Below the pieces are notes generated by a model, which was not told the origin of the DNA, ran no database searches, and saw only the letters and a list, made by a program, of their open reading frames with translations. A stretch of DNA of 64,000 nt, from positions 36,769,101 to 36,833,100 of the forward strand of contig JAQNBH010000017.1 of NCBI GenBank assembly GCA_028752905.1. The letters run 5' to 3'. The DNA is from Cladorhizidae sp. MBARI D1340-BT2. Lineage: Eukaryota; Porifera; Demospongiae; Poecilosclerida; Cladorhizidae. Position numbers and translations under genes: made by a program. Of the stretch, positions 1 to 13,600 are shown piece after piece. Each line of letters begins with the position of its first letter. Position 1 is the stretch's first letter.

Positions 1-131
1 AAGGACAGTCTACCTTCAACATCAGCTGAAACTTGAGAATCGCTCTCCATAGTCACAGGCTCGTGTTCCTGAATGTTTCATGGCTAGAATCTTCTTCTTG
101 CTGTACTTTCAGGTGCTTAGCCTCTCCCATG

Positions 132-1464
132 CACTCAGTCTTGGACTTGCAAACTATTCCATCTTGGACTTGTAAACTCTTCCATCTTGGGATGGATTGT
201 AAACTCTTCCATCTTGGACTTGTAAACTCTTCCATCTTGGACTTAAACTCTTCCATCTTGGACTTAAACTCTTCCATCTTTGGACTTGTAAACTCTTCCA
301 TCTTGGACTTGTAAACTCTTCCATCTTGGGATTGTAAACTCTTCAATCTAGGACTTGTAAACTCTTCCATCTTGGACTTAAAACTCTTCCATCTTGGACT
401 TAAACTCTTCCATCTTTGGACTTGTAAACCCTTCCATCTTGGACTTGTAAACTCTTCCCTCTTGGGCTTGTAAACTCTTCCATCTTGGACTTGTAAACTA
501 TTTCATCTTGGATTTGTAAACTCTTCCATCTTGGACTTGTAAACTCTTCCCATTTTGGACTTGTCAACTCTTCCATCTTGGACTTGCAAACTCTTCCCTC
601 TTGGGCTTGTAAACTCTTCCATCTTGGACTTGTAAACTATTTCATCTTGGATTTGTAAACTCTTCCCTCTTGGGCTTGTAAACTCCTTCATCTTGGACTT
701 GTAAACTATTTCATCTTGGATTTGTAAACTCTTCCATCTTGGGCTTGTAAACTCTTCCATCTTGGACTTGTAAACTCTTCCATCTTGGACTTGCAAACTA
801 TTTCATCTTGGATTTGTAAACTCTTCCATCTTGGGCTTGTAAACTCTTCCATCTCGGACTTGTAAACTCTTCTATCTTGGACTTGTAAACTCTTCCATCT
901 TGGACTTGTAAACTCTTCCATCTTGGACTTGTAAACTATTTCATCTTGGATTTGTAAACTCTTCCATCTTGGACTTGTAAACTCTTCCCATCTTGGACTT
1001 GTCAACTCTTCCATCTTGGACTTGCAAACTCTTCCATCTTGGACTTGTATCTTCCATCTTGGACTTGCAAACTCTCCATATTGGACTTGTAAACTCTACC
1101 ATCTTGGACTTGCAAACTCTTCCATCTTGGGCTTGTAAACTCTTCCATCTTAGGATTGTAAACTCTTCCATCTTGGACTTGTAAACTCTTCCATCTTAGA
1201 CTTAAACTCTTCCATCTTGGACTTGTAAACTCTTCCCATCTTGGGCTTGTAAACTCTTCCATCTTGGACTTGTAAACTATTTCATCTTGGATTTGTCCAT
1301 CTTGGACATGTAAACTCTTCCATCTTGGACTTGCAAACTCTTCCATCTTGGACTTGTAAACTCTTCCATCTTGGACTTGCAAACTCTTCCATCTTGGACT
1401 TGCAAACTCTTCCATCTTGGACTTGCAAATTCTTCCATCTTGGACTTGTAAACTCTACTTCCAT
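132..1464. repeat. 23-bp minisatellite array
   Basis: About 55-60 tandem copies of a 23-bp unit containing CTTCCATCTTGGACTTGTAA. Variants include TTGGGCTTG, TTGGATTTG, and shortened units that lack TGT. The period is not a multiple of three, so each reading frame repeats only every 69 bp. The open frames of 60-137 codons across it are therefore by-products of the repeat and not genes. No spacers are present. Confidence 0.95.
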
Positions 1465-1782
1465 CTTCAACAAAACAAATCAAAAGCAACACCCAAACAG
1501 CGACCAGAAACAGAAACAAGCAAACATTAACTTTAAAAATTGCAGCTAGTGCTTTACGTGGTTATTATTATTGTTTTTAATAACAGCGACCTGGCCCCGG
1601 CCCACATAGCACAATACAAAACTCATTTATTTAATGTCATTGTACGGCACTTCGGCAGATTTTATATATATACATGTATATAGCGCAGTTTTAGAACACG
1701 ACCAAAAAATTGGGTGGATAATAAGGGTGGATAATAAGGAAGTTATAAAAAAATGGGCAGTTATCATATATATCATATATCA
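1465..1782. other. Non-coding spacer between array and hAT element
   Basis: AT-rich sequence with short TATA-type simple repeats. I see no supported gene or RNA in it. Confidence 0.5.
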
Positions 1783-1788
1783 CTCATG

Positions 1789-4107
1789 CAGGGTTTTATC
1801 TGGGGGGGGGGGAGACCGGGGTATGTTTCCCCCCCAAGAGGACATGTTTCCCCCCCCAACCTCCCCTCCCACTCATTAATTTTTTATGAAGTTGCATAAT
1901 GAAATACATAACTAAACATGTAAGGCTCTTGTCTTAATCGTGCTCCATATAGTCACAACTTTATCTAAGTCTATATCAGATAATTTATCTGGTCCTTCAA
2001 TGACTATTTTCATCAAATTGCTAAGGCTTGAATCAGCAAGTCTATTTCGTAGCCTTGTTTTGACAGTTTTCATTGCTGAAAAGCTACGCTCTACTGAAGC
2101 AGTGCTTACTGGAAGACAAAGTAAGATTGACATTAGCTTCACAATGTTAGGAAACATTTGCCTGTAGATAGGACTTTTAAGGACTTGCATGTTTCGGACT
2201 CCTTTTTGTGAGTTTAAAAGGCATCTGTACGTCATCCATTCTTCCATAATTAGCTCAGAGTCAATATCAGGATCAAACTTAACCACTTTGCCGTTGTCGT
2301 CTACTTCCGATTGGACCCCATACTGTCGACAAAGTTGAATTAACTTGTCTTTACCATACTCTCTGTATCTTTGATCAGATTCAGGTGGCAAGTGACGTGG
2401 ATCAAAAATTGAAAATGCAACTAATAAATCCTTACCATCAGCAAATCTGCTGTTGTAATGAAAGGATTTATTACCCGAGTGTGGAAAGTGCTCAAGGTTT
2501 CTTCGAAGGACTCCATAGCAATACCAGACAATTGAAGATCAGAGACAGACCATGAGCTTCAGCATCACCAGACTCCTCATAAATTGCTTCAAACGCCACA
2601 ACTATTGCATTGTATGATCTTTTAACTGACCTGATTGTGTTTTCATGCGACAGCCAGTGGGTGTCAGTAGGTTTAAGCATTTTTAGCTGGGGCATATTGA
2701 GAACTGCTTGAATCTCCTTCAGCTGCTCTGCGCTTTTTGGGGGAGTAATAGAACAATTTCCATATAGTTGTGAGGTTATTGTATACCTGTTTGATGCGTG
2801 GAACTTGATTTGCTGCTTGTACACATGCTAATTGTAGCAAATGATTCCTGCAGTGAATGAATATGGCATGTGGAGATAGCCTACGAAGCCATGTCTGGAC
2901 TCCTGTCTTTCTTCCTGAAAATGTGGCGGCACCATCAAAACCCATTCCTCGCATACACTTCACATTGATTCCCTTGTCTCCTAGGTATATAGGTGGTAAT
3001 GGCTGAAGTGATGGTTTCAGCATTCGCCCTTTTGACTATCACCTCAAGAAAGTGCTCTTCGGGTTTGCCATCTCTTAGCCACCTGAAACACAAGGATAGC
3101 TCTTCCATGGACGCCACGTCAGTGCATTCATCCCCCATTAGAGTGAAGTAGGGAGACTCTTTTAAACTCTGTAGGAGCCCTTCTTCTACCCAAAGAGCAA
3201 TGGCAGTAACAAAATCGGTAGTGGCAGTTGTGGATGTATACATAGCATTCCTACGCACTTCATCATGAACAAACAGCTGAAGATCATTAGCTCCACAAGC
3301 AATTACCAGTTCAACTAGATCAGCAAAGTTAGTTGTATGGGCAATTCCCGCTTCCTGACCATCCTTTGTGTAGAAGGCGTTTGTTATGGCCACATCGATC
3401 AGAAAGTTAAATATGCCAAATAGTAGGTGCACCGTAACAATTTCTTCACAACAGTACGATTTTCATCTCGTCTTCTTGAAACAGACTGTATCTGCTCAAT
3501 AATCGTACCTTCTCTCTGGGAATGCTCGTGTTCTAAAGCCAGTAAACATGCCTCCTTGTGCCAGTTGGACTTAGCATGCTCTTGCATTTTCTCTCTGGCC
3601 TTTTTCCAAGCTCTAAATGGCTCATGTACCCAAGCTCCTCGAACTTGAAGGGGAGGCTTTCGCCACTTCTCACAGATGATACAGAATGCCCCATCAATTG
3701 CTGAATCGTGTCGAACCCAAGGGAAGTCATGTAACAACCTTGAATTGAAAGACATTCTTTTCTTTGATTACTTGACTTGTTCCTTTCTGCTAGTTTTTCT
3801 TTTGGAGGATTATCCATTTCAGTGTCAGACAAACTTGCATTGTCTCAAAAGGGTGCAGTCCAGCACTTACAGGCTTATTTCTTGGACTAGTGGAGCAATC
3901 AGGGTCAAGCACAGGTATTTTCTTAGTAAAATACTTTCTTAGATCCATTTTAAAGCAATCAAAGAGCATGCTATAGCTTCCATGTGCTCTCCAGACAAAC
4001 CTAGCCCACTGCACTTAGTGTTATTGGCATATTAAGAACCACGTGTGGCAATTAACACATTTGTCCAATGTTTCCCCCCCAAAACAATATCCCCAGATAA
4101 AACCCTG
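1789..4107 (-). mobile_element. hAT-superfamily DNA transposon, complete ends, decayed
   Basis: The termini are inverted repeats: CAGGGTTTTATCTGGGG reads inward from 1789 and, on the other strand, from 4107. A 6-bp direct repeat CTCATG flanks the element directly (1783-1788 and 4108-4113). hAT elements normally make 8-bp target duplications, so either two bases have diverged or the boundary is slightly off. G-runs and paired short tracts containing GTTTCCCCCCC lie just inside both ends. The interior carries a broken transposase gene on the minus strand. The element sits about 300 bp 3' of the PRIM2 stop codon and does not interrupt that gene. Confidence 0.85.
1912..3948 (-). pseudogene. hAT transposase pseudogene (ZMYM/DUF4371 type)
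   Basis: The coding trace starts near 3948 with MDLRKYFTKK, a start typical of ZMYM-like hAT transposases, and ends at a stop at 1912. In order it shows: a TTF-type zinc-finger region (WVRHDSAIDGAFCIICEKW, near 3720-3660); the DUF4371/RNase-H-like region with catalytic-type MGDECTDVAS near 3120-3150; GFDGAATFSGRKTGVQ near 2900-2945; HCRNHLLQLACVQA near 2830-2860; and a C-terminal hAT dimerisation segment STASVERSFSAMKTVKTRLR near 2045-2105. The trace moves between frames at least five times (pieces meet near 3800, 3540-3750, 3400-3430, 2935-3020, 2670-2820 and 2400-2490), so no full protein can be made. The enzyme would have cut and pasted its own element in the nucleus. It lies fully inside the terminal repeats at 1789-4107. 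The family call is secure. The exact hAT subgroup is inferred from motif style. Confidence 0.88.
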
Positions 4108-4407
4108 CTCATGGTATATATAATATACAGTTTCAATCCCAAGATTACCCAGCCCTAGGCAGTATATAGCTATTTCGGATATCCATGATAATACATGGCA
4201 TTCTCGCACATTTTTTCATTAAAAATTTTTTTTTTAAATTTAGAATTGGTATTTTCACTTTTTAGATAACTTGCAAACATTACTTGATAAAGCCTTCCTA
4301 TTAAAACAAGCTCTGTTGGGGAGTTTGTGTGGTGCGTGTATGTGTGTGTGTGTGTGTATGCATACAATCAGCAAAAACATATTAATTTAATCAACCAAAA
4401 TGCCCGA

Positions 4408-4614
4408 TCAAGAACAGTCCATGTCCTCCTCCAAACTAATGAGATCTTGTTCTGAAATGTTGCTTGCCTGCAAGTCGCTATCAACGGCAGTTTCCGATAT
4501 TTCTTCCTTGATCGCAGGTGGCTCTTCCTTCACTTGTCCCACACTTCCTCTCAGCTTGCGACTCTCAAGAAAGAACTGACTGGGATGCTCCAGGCTGAAC
4601 GGAGCAGTGGAAAT
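4408..4614 (-). CDS. PRIM2: PRIM2 exon 11 (C terminus and stop)
   Basis: Residues 449-516 and the TGA stop (4410-4408). The acceptor is [26 protein letters not shown] matches human FSLNHPNQFFCESQRILNG. The tail is acidic and contains [13 protein letters not shown], comparable to the human KKEPIQPETPQ tail, and ends EEDMDCS. The intron before it is 8.5 kb and holds both halves of the large 33/34-bp array. Confidence 0.93.
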   Translation of the reverse strand: MSTAPFSLEHPSQFFLESRKLRGSVGQVKEEPPAIKEEISETAVDSDLQASNISEQDLISLEEDMDCS

Positions 4615-7600
4615 CTGCACAATAAAATATTAGACATTACGGAGCCAAGAAGAGAATGCTGACTCGTCGAAGAAATCATGGATAGCATGGATGTGTGTGT
4701 TAAAGTAAATGTGCAGGGGAAACTTGGTCATTGTTCACATAGAAATATATATATATAAAATGAACCACATGTGCTATAAAAAAGTAGACAGATATATATT
4801 CCATATACTCACTGAAGTAGTTTCCTGTAGGCGCGGCATTAAGTTATTTAGCACTCTACTGTGCATGCATGCTGTCATTATCTACCACTTTCCAAGAATT
4901 ATGGCTACACCTACAAAGACAGCAGACGTAAAATGAGTTAAGCAGACGTAAAATGAGTTAAGCAATTTATTGACAGCAATAAAGCTTGTCAAGAAGTACC
5001 TTAAATCGATGCCGACAGACGGACCGTTATACGAAGTATTATTAGTATATCAAAGTATACAATAAACTTTTTATTGCACCCGTCATGTTATTTTCACTCG
5101 CCTTCAGCCTGAGAAAAATTTGGGTATGTGCTCGTGAAATAATTCCACTCTGACTTATGTAATAATATATATATATACTTAGAAGGTAGCTTGTGGTGAA
5201 GGCTACAAATAGTGCTCAATGCTGTGTTAAGGCAGAACTATTGAATAGTAATAATAGAAGAGTATTGGGATGGCTAGTCCTACTATAGTTTCATGCTAAT
5301 GCAATCATCAGGGACAATGATTGCATTATCATGAAACTTAGTAGGACTAGCCATCCCAATACTCTTCTATTATTAGTAATTTACTATATATATATATATA
5401 TATATATTACCTGCACATGCAGATGATCTCTGTAGGATAATTTCAACGGTTGAACAAAAATCATAGACTAAGTTTGTTCGTGTATAACCCTAATTATCAC
5501 CCAACATCAATTATCAACCAGAGTAGTACTCAGAACAATAGTAGCGGAGGTCTGTCTGTACACATGACTTGCAAGTGGCCTCTCTTCTACACAGCTTGTT
5601 TTGCAGTTCTAATCTTTCATCTATGGCAAGCTTTTGTAGAATTAAAAATATCTACAGTGCTGGCTTCAGCTACTGTCGTTCTGAGTGAGTGAGTGTGTAT
5701 ATACGTATGCCTATAGAGTGAGCCTTTATGAAGAAGCTTCTGAATGCTGTTGACTAACTATGGGTGCATTATCTCTAATAATATAAATTAAAGAAGGACA
5801 CTCTGCACAAAAGTAGCAGCAATGAACGGACGATAGTATCACACTAGATGGACCTTCTGAAAATGGATTAGCCAATCCTCACGCAATGTTCCTTGTCCAG
5901 CACTAACGGGTGTAATAGGTAAGTACTTTCTTAACATGCAATGCCATTGAGCAATCATCGGGTGAGATAAAAGAGTATGTATCAGGGATAGTGACTAGTG
6001 AACTGTTGAGAGCAGAGACTGTCATAGGTGAAAATCACACATACAAGTCGATCTAATTGCCAGTAATGAAAGAAACCTGACCTTCAGGCGGAACTAGACC
6101 TAGCCACGACATTTAACAAATAGAGAACTAGGCCTAGCCACAACACTTAACAAATAGAGAACTGGACCTAGCCACAACACTTAACAAATAGAGAACTAGA
6201 CTTAGCCACAACACTTAACAAATAGAGAACTAGACCAGCCACAACACTTAACAAATAGAGAACTAGACCAGCCACAACACATAACAAATAGAGAACTAGA
6301 CTTAGCCACAACACTTAACAAATAGAGAACTAGACCAGCCACAACACTTAACAAATAGAGAACTAGACCTAGCCACAACACTTAACAAATAGAGAACTAG
6401 ACCAGCCACAACACTTAACCAGCCACAACACTTAACAAATAGAGAACTAGACCAGCCACAACACATAACAAATAGAGAACTAGTCCTAGCCACAACACTT
6501 AACAAATAGAGAACTAGTCCTAGCCACAACACTTAACAAATAGAGAACTAGACCTACCACAACACTTAACAAATAGAGAACTAGACCTAGCCACAACACT
6601 TAACAAATAGAGAACTAGGCCTAGCCACAACACATAACAAATAGAGATCTAGACCAGCCACAACACATAACAAATAGAGAACTAGACCAGCCACAACACT
6701 TAACAAATAGAGATCTAGACCTAGTCACAACACTTAACAAATAGAGAACTAGACCTAGCCACAACACTTAACAAATAGAGAACTAGACCTAGCCACAACA
6801 CTTAACAAATAGAGAACTAGGCCTAGCCACAACACTTAACAAATAGAGAACTAGACCTAGCCACAACACTTAACAAATAGAGAACTAGACCAGCCACAAC
6901 ACTTAACAAATAGAGAACTAGACCAGCCACAACACATAACAAATAGAGAACTAGTCCTAGCCACAACACTTAACAAATAGAGAACTAGTCCTAGCCACAA
7001 CACTTAACAAATAGAGAACTAGACCTACCACAACACTTAACAAATAGAGAACTAGACCAGCCACAACACTTAACAAATAGAGAACTAGACCAGCCACAAC
7101 ACTTAACAAATAGAGAACTAGACCAGCCACAACACTTAACAAATAGAGAACTAGACCAGCCACAACACTTAACAAATAGAGAACTAGACCAGCCACAACA
7201 CTTAACAAATAGAGAACTAGACCAGCCACAACACTTAACAAATAGAGAACTAGACCAGCCACAACACTTAACAAATAGAGAACTAGGCCTAGCCACAACA
7301 CTTAACAAATAGAGAACTAGGCCTAGCCACAACACTTAACAAATAGAGAACTAGACCAGCCACAACACTTAACAAATAGAGAACTAGACCAGCCACAACA
7401 CTTAACAAATAGAGAACTAGTCCTAGCCACAACACTTAACATAGAGAACTAGACTTAGCCACAACACTTAACAAATAGAGAACTAGACCAGCCACAACAC
7501 TTAACAAATAGAGAACTAGACCAGCCACAACACTTAACAAATAGAGAACTAGTCCTAGCCACAACACTTAACATAGAGAACTAGACCAGCCACAACACTT

Positions 7601-10600
7601 AACAAATAGAGAACTAGACCAGCCACAACACTTAACAAATAGAGAACTAGACCAGCCACAACACTTAACAAATAGAGAACTAGGCCTAGCCACAACACTT
7701 AACAAATAGAGAACTAGACCAGCCACAACACTTAACAAATAGAGAACTAGACCAGCCACAACACTTAACAAATAGAGAACTAGACCTAGCCACAACACTT
7801 AACAAATAGAGAACTAGACCAGCCACAACACTTAACAAATAGAGAACTAGACCAGCCACAACACTTAACAAATAGAGAACTAGACCAGCCACAACACTTA
7901 ACAAATAGAGAACTAGACCAGCCACAACACTTAACAAATAGACAACTAGACCTAGCCACAACACTTAACAAATAGAGAACTAGGCCTAGCCACAACACTT
8001 AACAAATAGAGAACTAGACCAGCCACAACACTTAACAAATAGAGAACTAGACCTAGCCACAACACTTAACAAATAGAGAACTAGGCCTAGCCACAACACT
8101 TAACAAATAGAGAACTAGACCAGCCACAACACTTAACAAATAGAGAACTAGACCAGCCACAACACTTAACAAATAGAGAACTAGTCCTAGCCACAACACT
8201 TAACATAGAGAACTAGACTTAGCCACAACACTTAACAAATAGAGAACTAGACCAGCCACAACACTTAACAAATAGAGAACTAGACCAGCCACAACACTTA
8301 ACAAATAGAGAACTACACCTAGCCACAATACTCAACAAATAAAGAACTAGACCAGCCACAACACTTAACAAATAGAGAACTAGACCAGCCACAACACTTA
8401 ACAAATAGAGAACTAGACCTAGCCACAACACTTAACAAATAGAGAAGTAGACCAGCCACAACACTTAACAAATAGAGAACTAGACCAGCCACAACACTTA
8501 ACAAATAGAGAACTAGACCAGCCACAACACTTAACAAATAGAGAACTAGACCAGCCACAACACTTAACAAATAGAGAACTAGACCAGCCACAACACTTAA
8601 CAAATAGAGAACTAGACCAGCCACAACACTTAACAAATAGACAACTAGACCTAGCCACAACACTTAACAAATAGAGAACTAGACCAGCCACAACACTTAA
8701 CAAATAGAGAACTAGACCAGCCACAACACTTAACAAATAGAGAACTAGACCAGCCACAACACTTAACAAATAGAGAACTAGACCAGCCACAACACTTAAC
8801 AAATAGAGAACTAGACCAGCCACAACACTTAACAAATAGAGAACTAGACCTAGCCACAACACTTAACAAATAGAGAACTAGACCAGCCACAACACTTAAC
8901 AAATAGAGAACTAGACCAGCCACAACACTTAACAAATAGAGAACTAGACCAGCCACAACACTTAACAAATAGAGAACTAGACCTAGCCACATCACTTAAA
9001 GGGGGTGCTAGGGGTCGGATTTAAATTTTTTTATTTTATTTATTACTATTTTTTTATCTCACCCAACTATGCTCCAACATACTGGAAAGGTGGATTCCAA
9101 GTTACAGAAGATTTGGATGCTCTATTCTGGACTTACAGTGGCTTTTGCACACACCATCCACCCAGGAAGGCGATCAAGAAGCCTACCTGAATTCAGGGGG
9201 GACAATGGCATTTCTTTTTTTCCTTATGGTTACCACTTTAGAACTCCATAGATTCTGTAAACTGCATGGTATGGACTTGATATATAGCTCAAAAGATAGG
9301 TCTCTCTGTGTGCTCTCTTTTGATACTAAAATATGTTTCATAGGTATAACTATAGGCAAGTTACTAGACTCTAAAGCGGAACGACCTCAAAAGCCTGAAT
9401 CGCCTCAACCTCTGCCAAGATAACTCCAGATTGCTAAGTGCAAAAAAAATTGAAATTGGTGCGAGTGGCTAGAGGAAGCCCGCCTCTATGCAAACACCTT
9501 TTTGATTACGCGTTAAAAATTTATTACCTGGTCTAGCGTGTGGGTGGAAAATTGAAGGTGTTGCTTTTACAACGCCTTCAATTTTCTACCCTTGCGCTTG
9601 ACCAGGTAATAAAATTTTAACGCCTAATCAAAAAGGTTTTTGCATAGAGGCGGGCTTCCTCTAGCCACTCCACCAATTTCAATTTTTTTTGCACTTAGCA
9701 ATCTGGAGTTTTCTGGATGGGGACTTTGGGATGCAGGTTTTTGAGGTCCCTCCTCTTTAGGCTCTAGTAACTTGCCTATAGTTATCCTATGAAACATATT
9801 TAGTATCAAAAGAGAGCACACAGAGAGACCTATCTTTTGAGCTATATATCAAGTCCATACAATGAAGTTTGCAGAATCTATGGAGCTCTAAAGTTGTAAA
9901 CACAAGTTAAAAAAGGGGGGGGGGGGGGGGGAGGGGAGAATGCAGCTGTCTCCCCTGTCAGTGCAAACCCAAACTTCAATGTTTACATTGCCATAACTTT
10001 TTTTGGTCAAAAATGTTGACTCCTTGCCTCCCGCCCACAATAACTCATTCGAATAATTTTTTTTGTCTAACATTTTATACCATTTTGTAGCTCTGTCTTT
10101 ACTATACAAATTGAATGGTTAAAAAAAAAATTCATTGCCTCTTTTGTGAAGTTATTGATGATCTAATGATGATCTAAGGTAAAATTTTACATTTGTACTC
10201 GCCATTACTAGTGGATTTTTTAAAAAAAGATTCTAAACCATTCAATTTGTAGCACTATGCATGCTCTAGCCACTGAAGCAATTACAAGCCAATACAAAAT
10301 ACTAGTAAGGGTGGGGAGTGGGCGGCATCTTCTTCAATGGTGGTTGCTTCTTTGAGTTACCTTGAAGGAGGACAAAAAGAAAGTATATGATATGCATATC
10401 ATTTGAAAGCATGACAAGTGGGCTATCTTTTGATAGCAAAATTATGTTCATAGGAGTAGAAACAAAAAAGTTATGATCAGTTGTATTTGAGGTTAACTTT
10501 TTTTTTTAAGTACCCCTAGCACCCCCTTAACAAATAGAGAACTAGACCTAGTCACAACACTTAACAAATAGAGAACTAGACCAGCCACAACATTTAACAA

Positions 10601-13600
10601 ATAGAGAACTAGACCAGCCACAACACTTAACAAATAGAGAACTAGACCAGCCACAACACTTAACAAATAGAGAACTAGACCTAGCCACAACACTTAACAA
10701 ATAGAGAACTAGACCTAGCCACAACACTTAACAAATAGGGAACTAGACCTAGCCACAACACTTAACAAATAGAGAACTAGACCAGCCACAACACTTAACA
10801 AATAGAGAACTAGGCCTAGCCACAACACTTAACAAATAGAGAACTAGACCTAGCCACAACACTTAACAAATAGAGAACTAGACCAGCCACAACACTTAAC
10901 AAATAGAGAATAGACCAGCCACAAAACTTAACAAAGAGAACTAGGCCTAGCCACAACACTTAACAAAGAGAACTAGGCCTAGCCACAACACTTAACAAAT
11001 AGAGAACTAGACCAGCCACAACACTTAACAAATAGAACCAGCCACAACACTTAACAAATAGAGAACTAGTCCTAGCCACAACACTTAACAAATAGAGAAT
11101 AGACCAGCCACAACACTTAACAAAGAGAACTAGGCCTAGCCACAACACTTAACAAATAGAGAACTAGACCAGCCACAACACTTAACAAATAGAGAACTAG
11201 ACCTAGCCACAACACTTAACAAATAGAGAACTAGACCTACCACAACACTTAACAAATAGAGAACTAGACCTAGCCACAACACTTAACAAAGAGAACTAGG
11301 CCTAGCCACAACACTTAACAAATAGAGAACTAGACCAGCCACAACACTTAACAAATAGAGAACTAGACCAGCCACAACACTTAACAAAGAGAACTAGGCC
11401 TAGCCACAACACTTAACAAAGAGAACTAGGCCTAGCCACAACACTTAACAAAGAGAACTAGGCCTAGCCACAACACTTAACAAATAGAGAACTAGACCAG
11501 CCACAACACTTAACAAATAGAACCAGCCACAACACTTAACAAATAGAGAACTAGGCCTAGCCACAACACTTAACAAAGAGAACTAGACCAGCCACAACAC
11601 TTAACAAATAGAGAACTAGACCAGCCACAACACTTAACAAATAGAGAACTAGACCAGCCACAACACTTAACAAATAGAGAACTAGACCAGCCACAACACT
11701 TAACAAATAGAGAACTAGGCCTAGCCACAACACTTAACAAATAGAGAACTAGGCCTAGCCACAACACTTAACAAATAGAGAACTAGACCAGTCACAACAC
11801 TTAACAAAGAGAACTAGACCAGCCACAACACTTAACAAATAGAGAACTAGGCCTAGCCACAACACTTAACAAATAGAGAACTAGACCAGCCACAACACTT
11901 AACAAATAGAGAACTAGGCCCAGCCACAACACTTAACAAATAGAGAACTAGTCCTAGCCACATCACTTAACAAATAGAGAACTACACCTAGCCACAACAC
12001 TTAACAAATAGAGAACTAGACCAGCCACAACACTTAACAAATAGAGAACTAGACCAGCCACAACACTCAACAAATAGAGAACTACACCTAGCCACAACAC
12101 TTAACAAATAGAACCAGTCACAACACTTAACAAATAGAGAATAGACCTAGCCACAACACTTAACAAATAGAACCAGCCACAACACTTAACAAATAGAGAA
12201 CTAGTCCTAGCCACAACACTTAACAAATAGAGAACTACACCTAGCCACAACACTTAACAAATAGAACCAGTCACAACACTTAACAAATAGAGAATAGACC
12301 TAGCCACAACACTTAACAAAGAGAACTAGGCCTAGCCACAACACTTAACAAATAGAGAACTAGACCAGCCACAACACTTAACAAATAGAACCAGCCCAGC
12401 CACAACACTTAACAAATAGAGAACCTAGCCACAACACTTAACAAATAGAGAACTAGGCCTAGCCACAACACTTAACAAATAGAACCAGCCCAGCCACAAC
12501 ACTCAACAAATAGAGAACTAGCCCTAGCCACAACACTTAACAAATAGAGAACTAGACCTAGCCACAACACTTAACAAATAGAGAACTAGACCAGCCACAA
12601 CACTTAACAAATAGAGAACTAGACCTAGCCACAACACTTAACAAATAGAGAACTAGACCGAGCCACAACACTTAACAAATAGAGAACTAGACCAGCCACA
12701 ACACTTAACAAATAGAGAACTACACCTAGCCACATCACTCCACAATAAGTAGACGTACAAGTTTGTAGTGCCTACTTCTTTTTGAGACGACCTCCACACG
12801 CTGGTCAAATGAGAGTGGAGTGCAGCTCTCTGTTGGTGCAGAGACGGAAGTTTATGGTGATTAAGCTGCAAACACCAACATTTGCTGCACAAGTCTAGGG
12901 CGGTTACCAATATCAAATGTATTCCTGATGAAGAAGGCTAGAGCATCTAGTCGAAACGTCGAGTGAATACAATTTGAAGTTGATTATTGAGAAGATGATT
13001 TTAATGTTATTATGTCAACTGAGAGTTCATGGAGCACTTTACTATTTTTAGCAACCACTTTTCAAGATTCATGTACAGACAGTGTGCAGCAACTCTTTAA
13101 AAACGAACACACACGGTATTATATGGTAACGCCATCTAACATACGCCATGTGTGATCTCAAAGTACTTCTGACAGGCCAACTGGTGATGGTGGTCCTTGA
13201 CGTAGGAGGTGACCTGAGAGATGCATTTGTGCGAGAGCCCATGTGCCACCAACATCTGCTGCAGGTGCTGCTCGTCCCAGTGCTTGAAGGGACAACCTAA
13301 CATGACGTACAAGTAATCCAACATAGAAGGAAGTGGTAACAATTATATATCTATATTTGGTAACTACTATTTTTAAATAGTGGACACACACACACGCACA
13401 TTTTTTCCATTTTTTTAAAAACATTTCAGTTAAAACTCAATTCGGCAGCTTCTCAGTATTTTAGCCCTAAAAACGCTTCCAGTTCCTGCATGCCTTGAAT
13501 CCTTCGCCATGGCATTAACGGAAACCATGAAATTTATCTTCAAGGACATTTAAAAAAAACTGTTTTTTTACCAATAAGTTTATTCTTGTGACAACACTTA

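Noticed and set aside
6302..8995. Minus-strand open frames up to 147 codons ([11 protein letters not shown] and [11 protein letters not shown] repeats) that look like membrane proteins
   Set aside because: They are three frames of a 33-bp tandem repeat; frames switch whenever a 34-bp unit occurs and there is no gene context.
9145..9423. 92-codon plus-strand frame inside the foldback element
   Set aside because: It lies on one arm of the inverted repeat and its complement on the other arm is not conserved as protein.
6090..12740. CRISPR-like regular array
   Set aside because: Units are contiguous with no unique spacers, the genome is eukaryotic and there are no cas genes.
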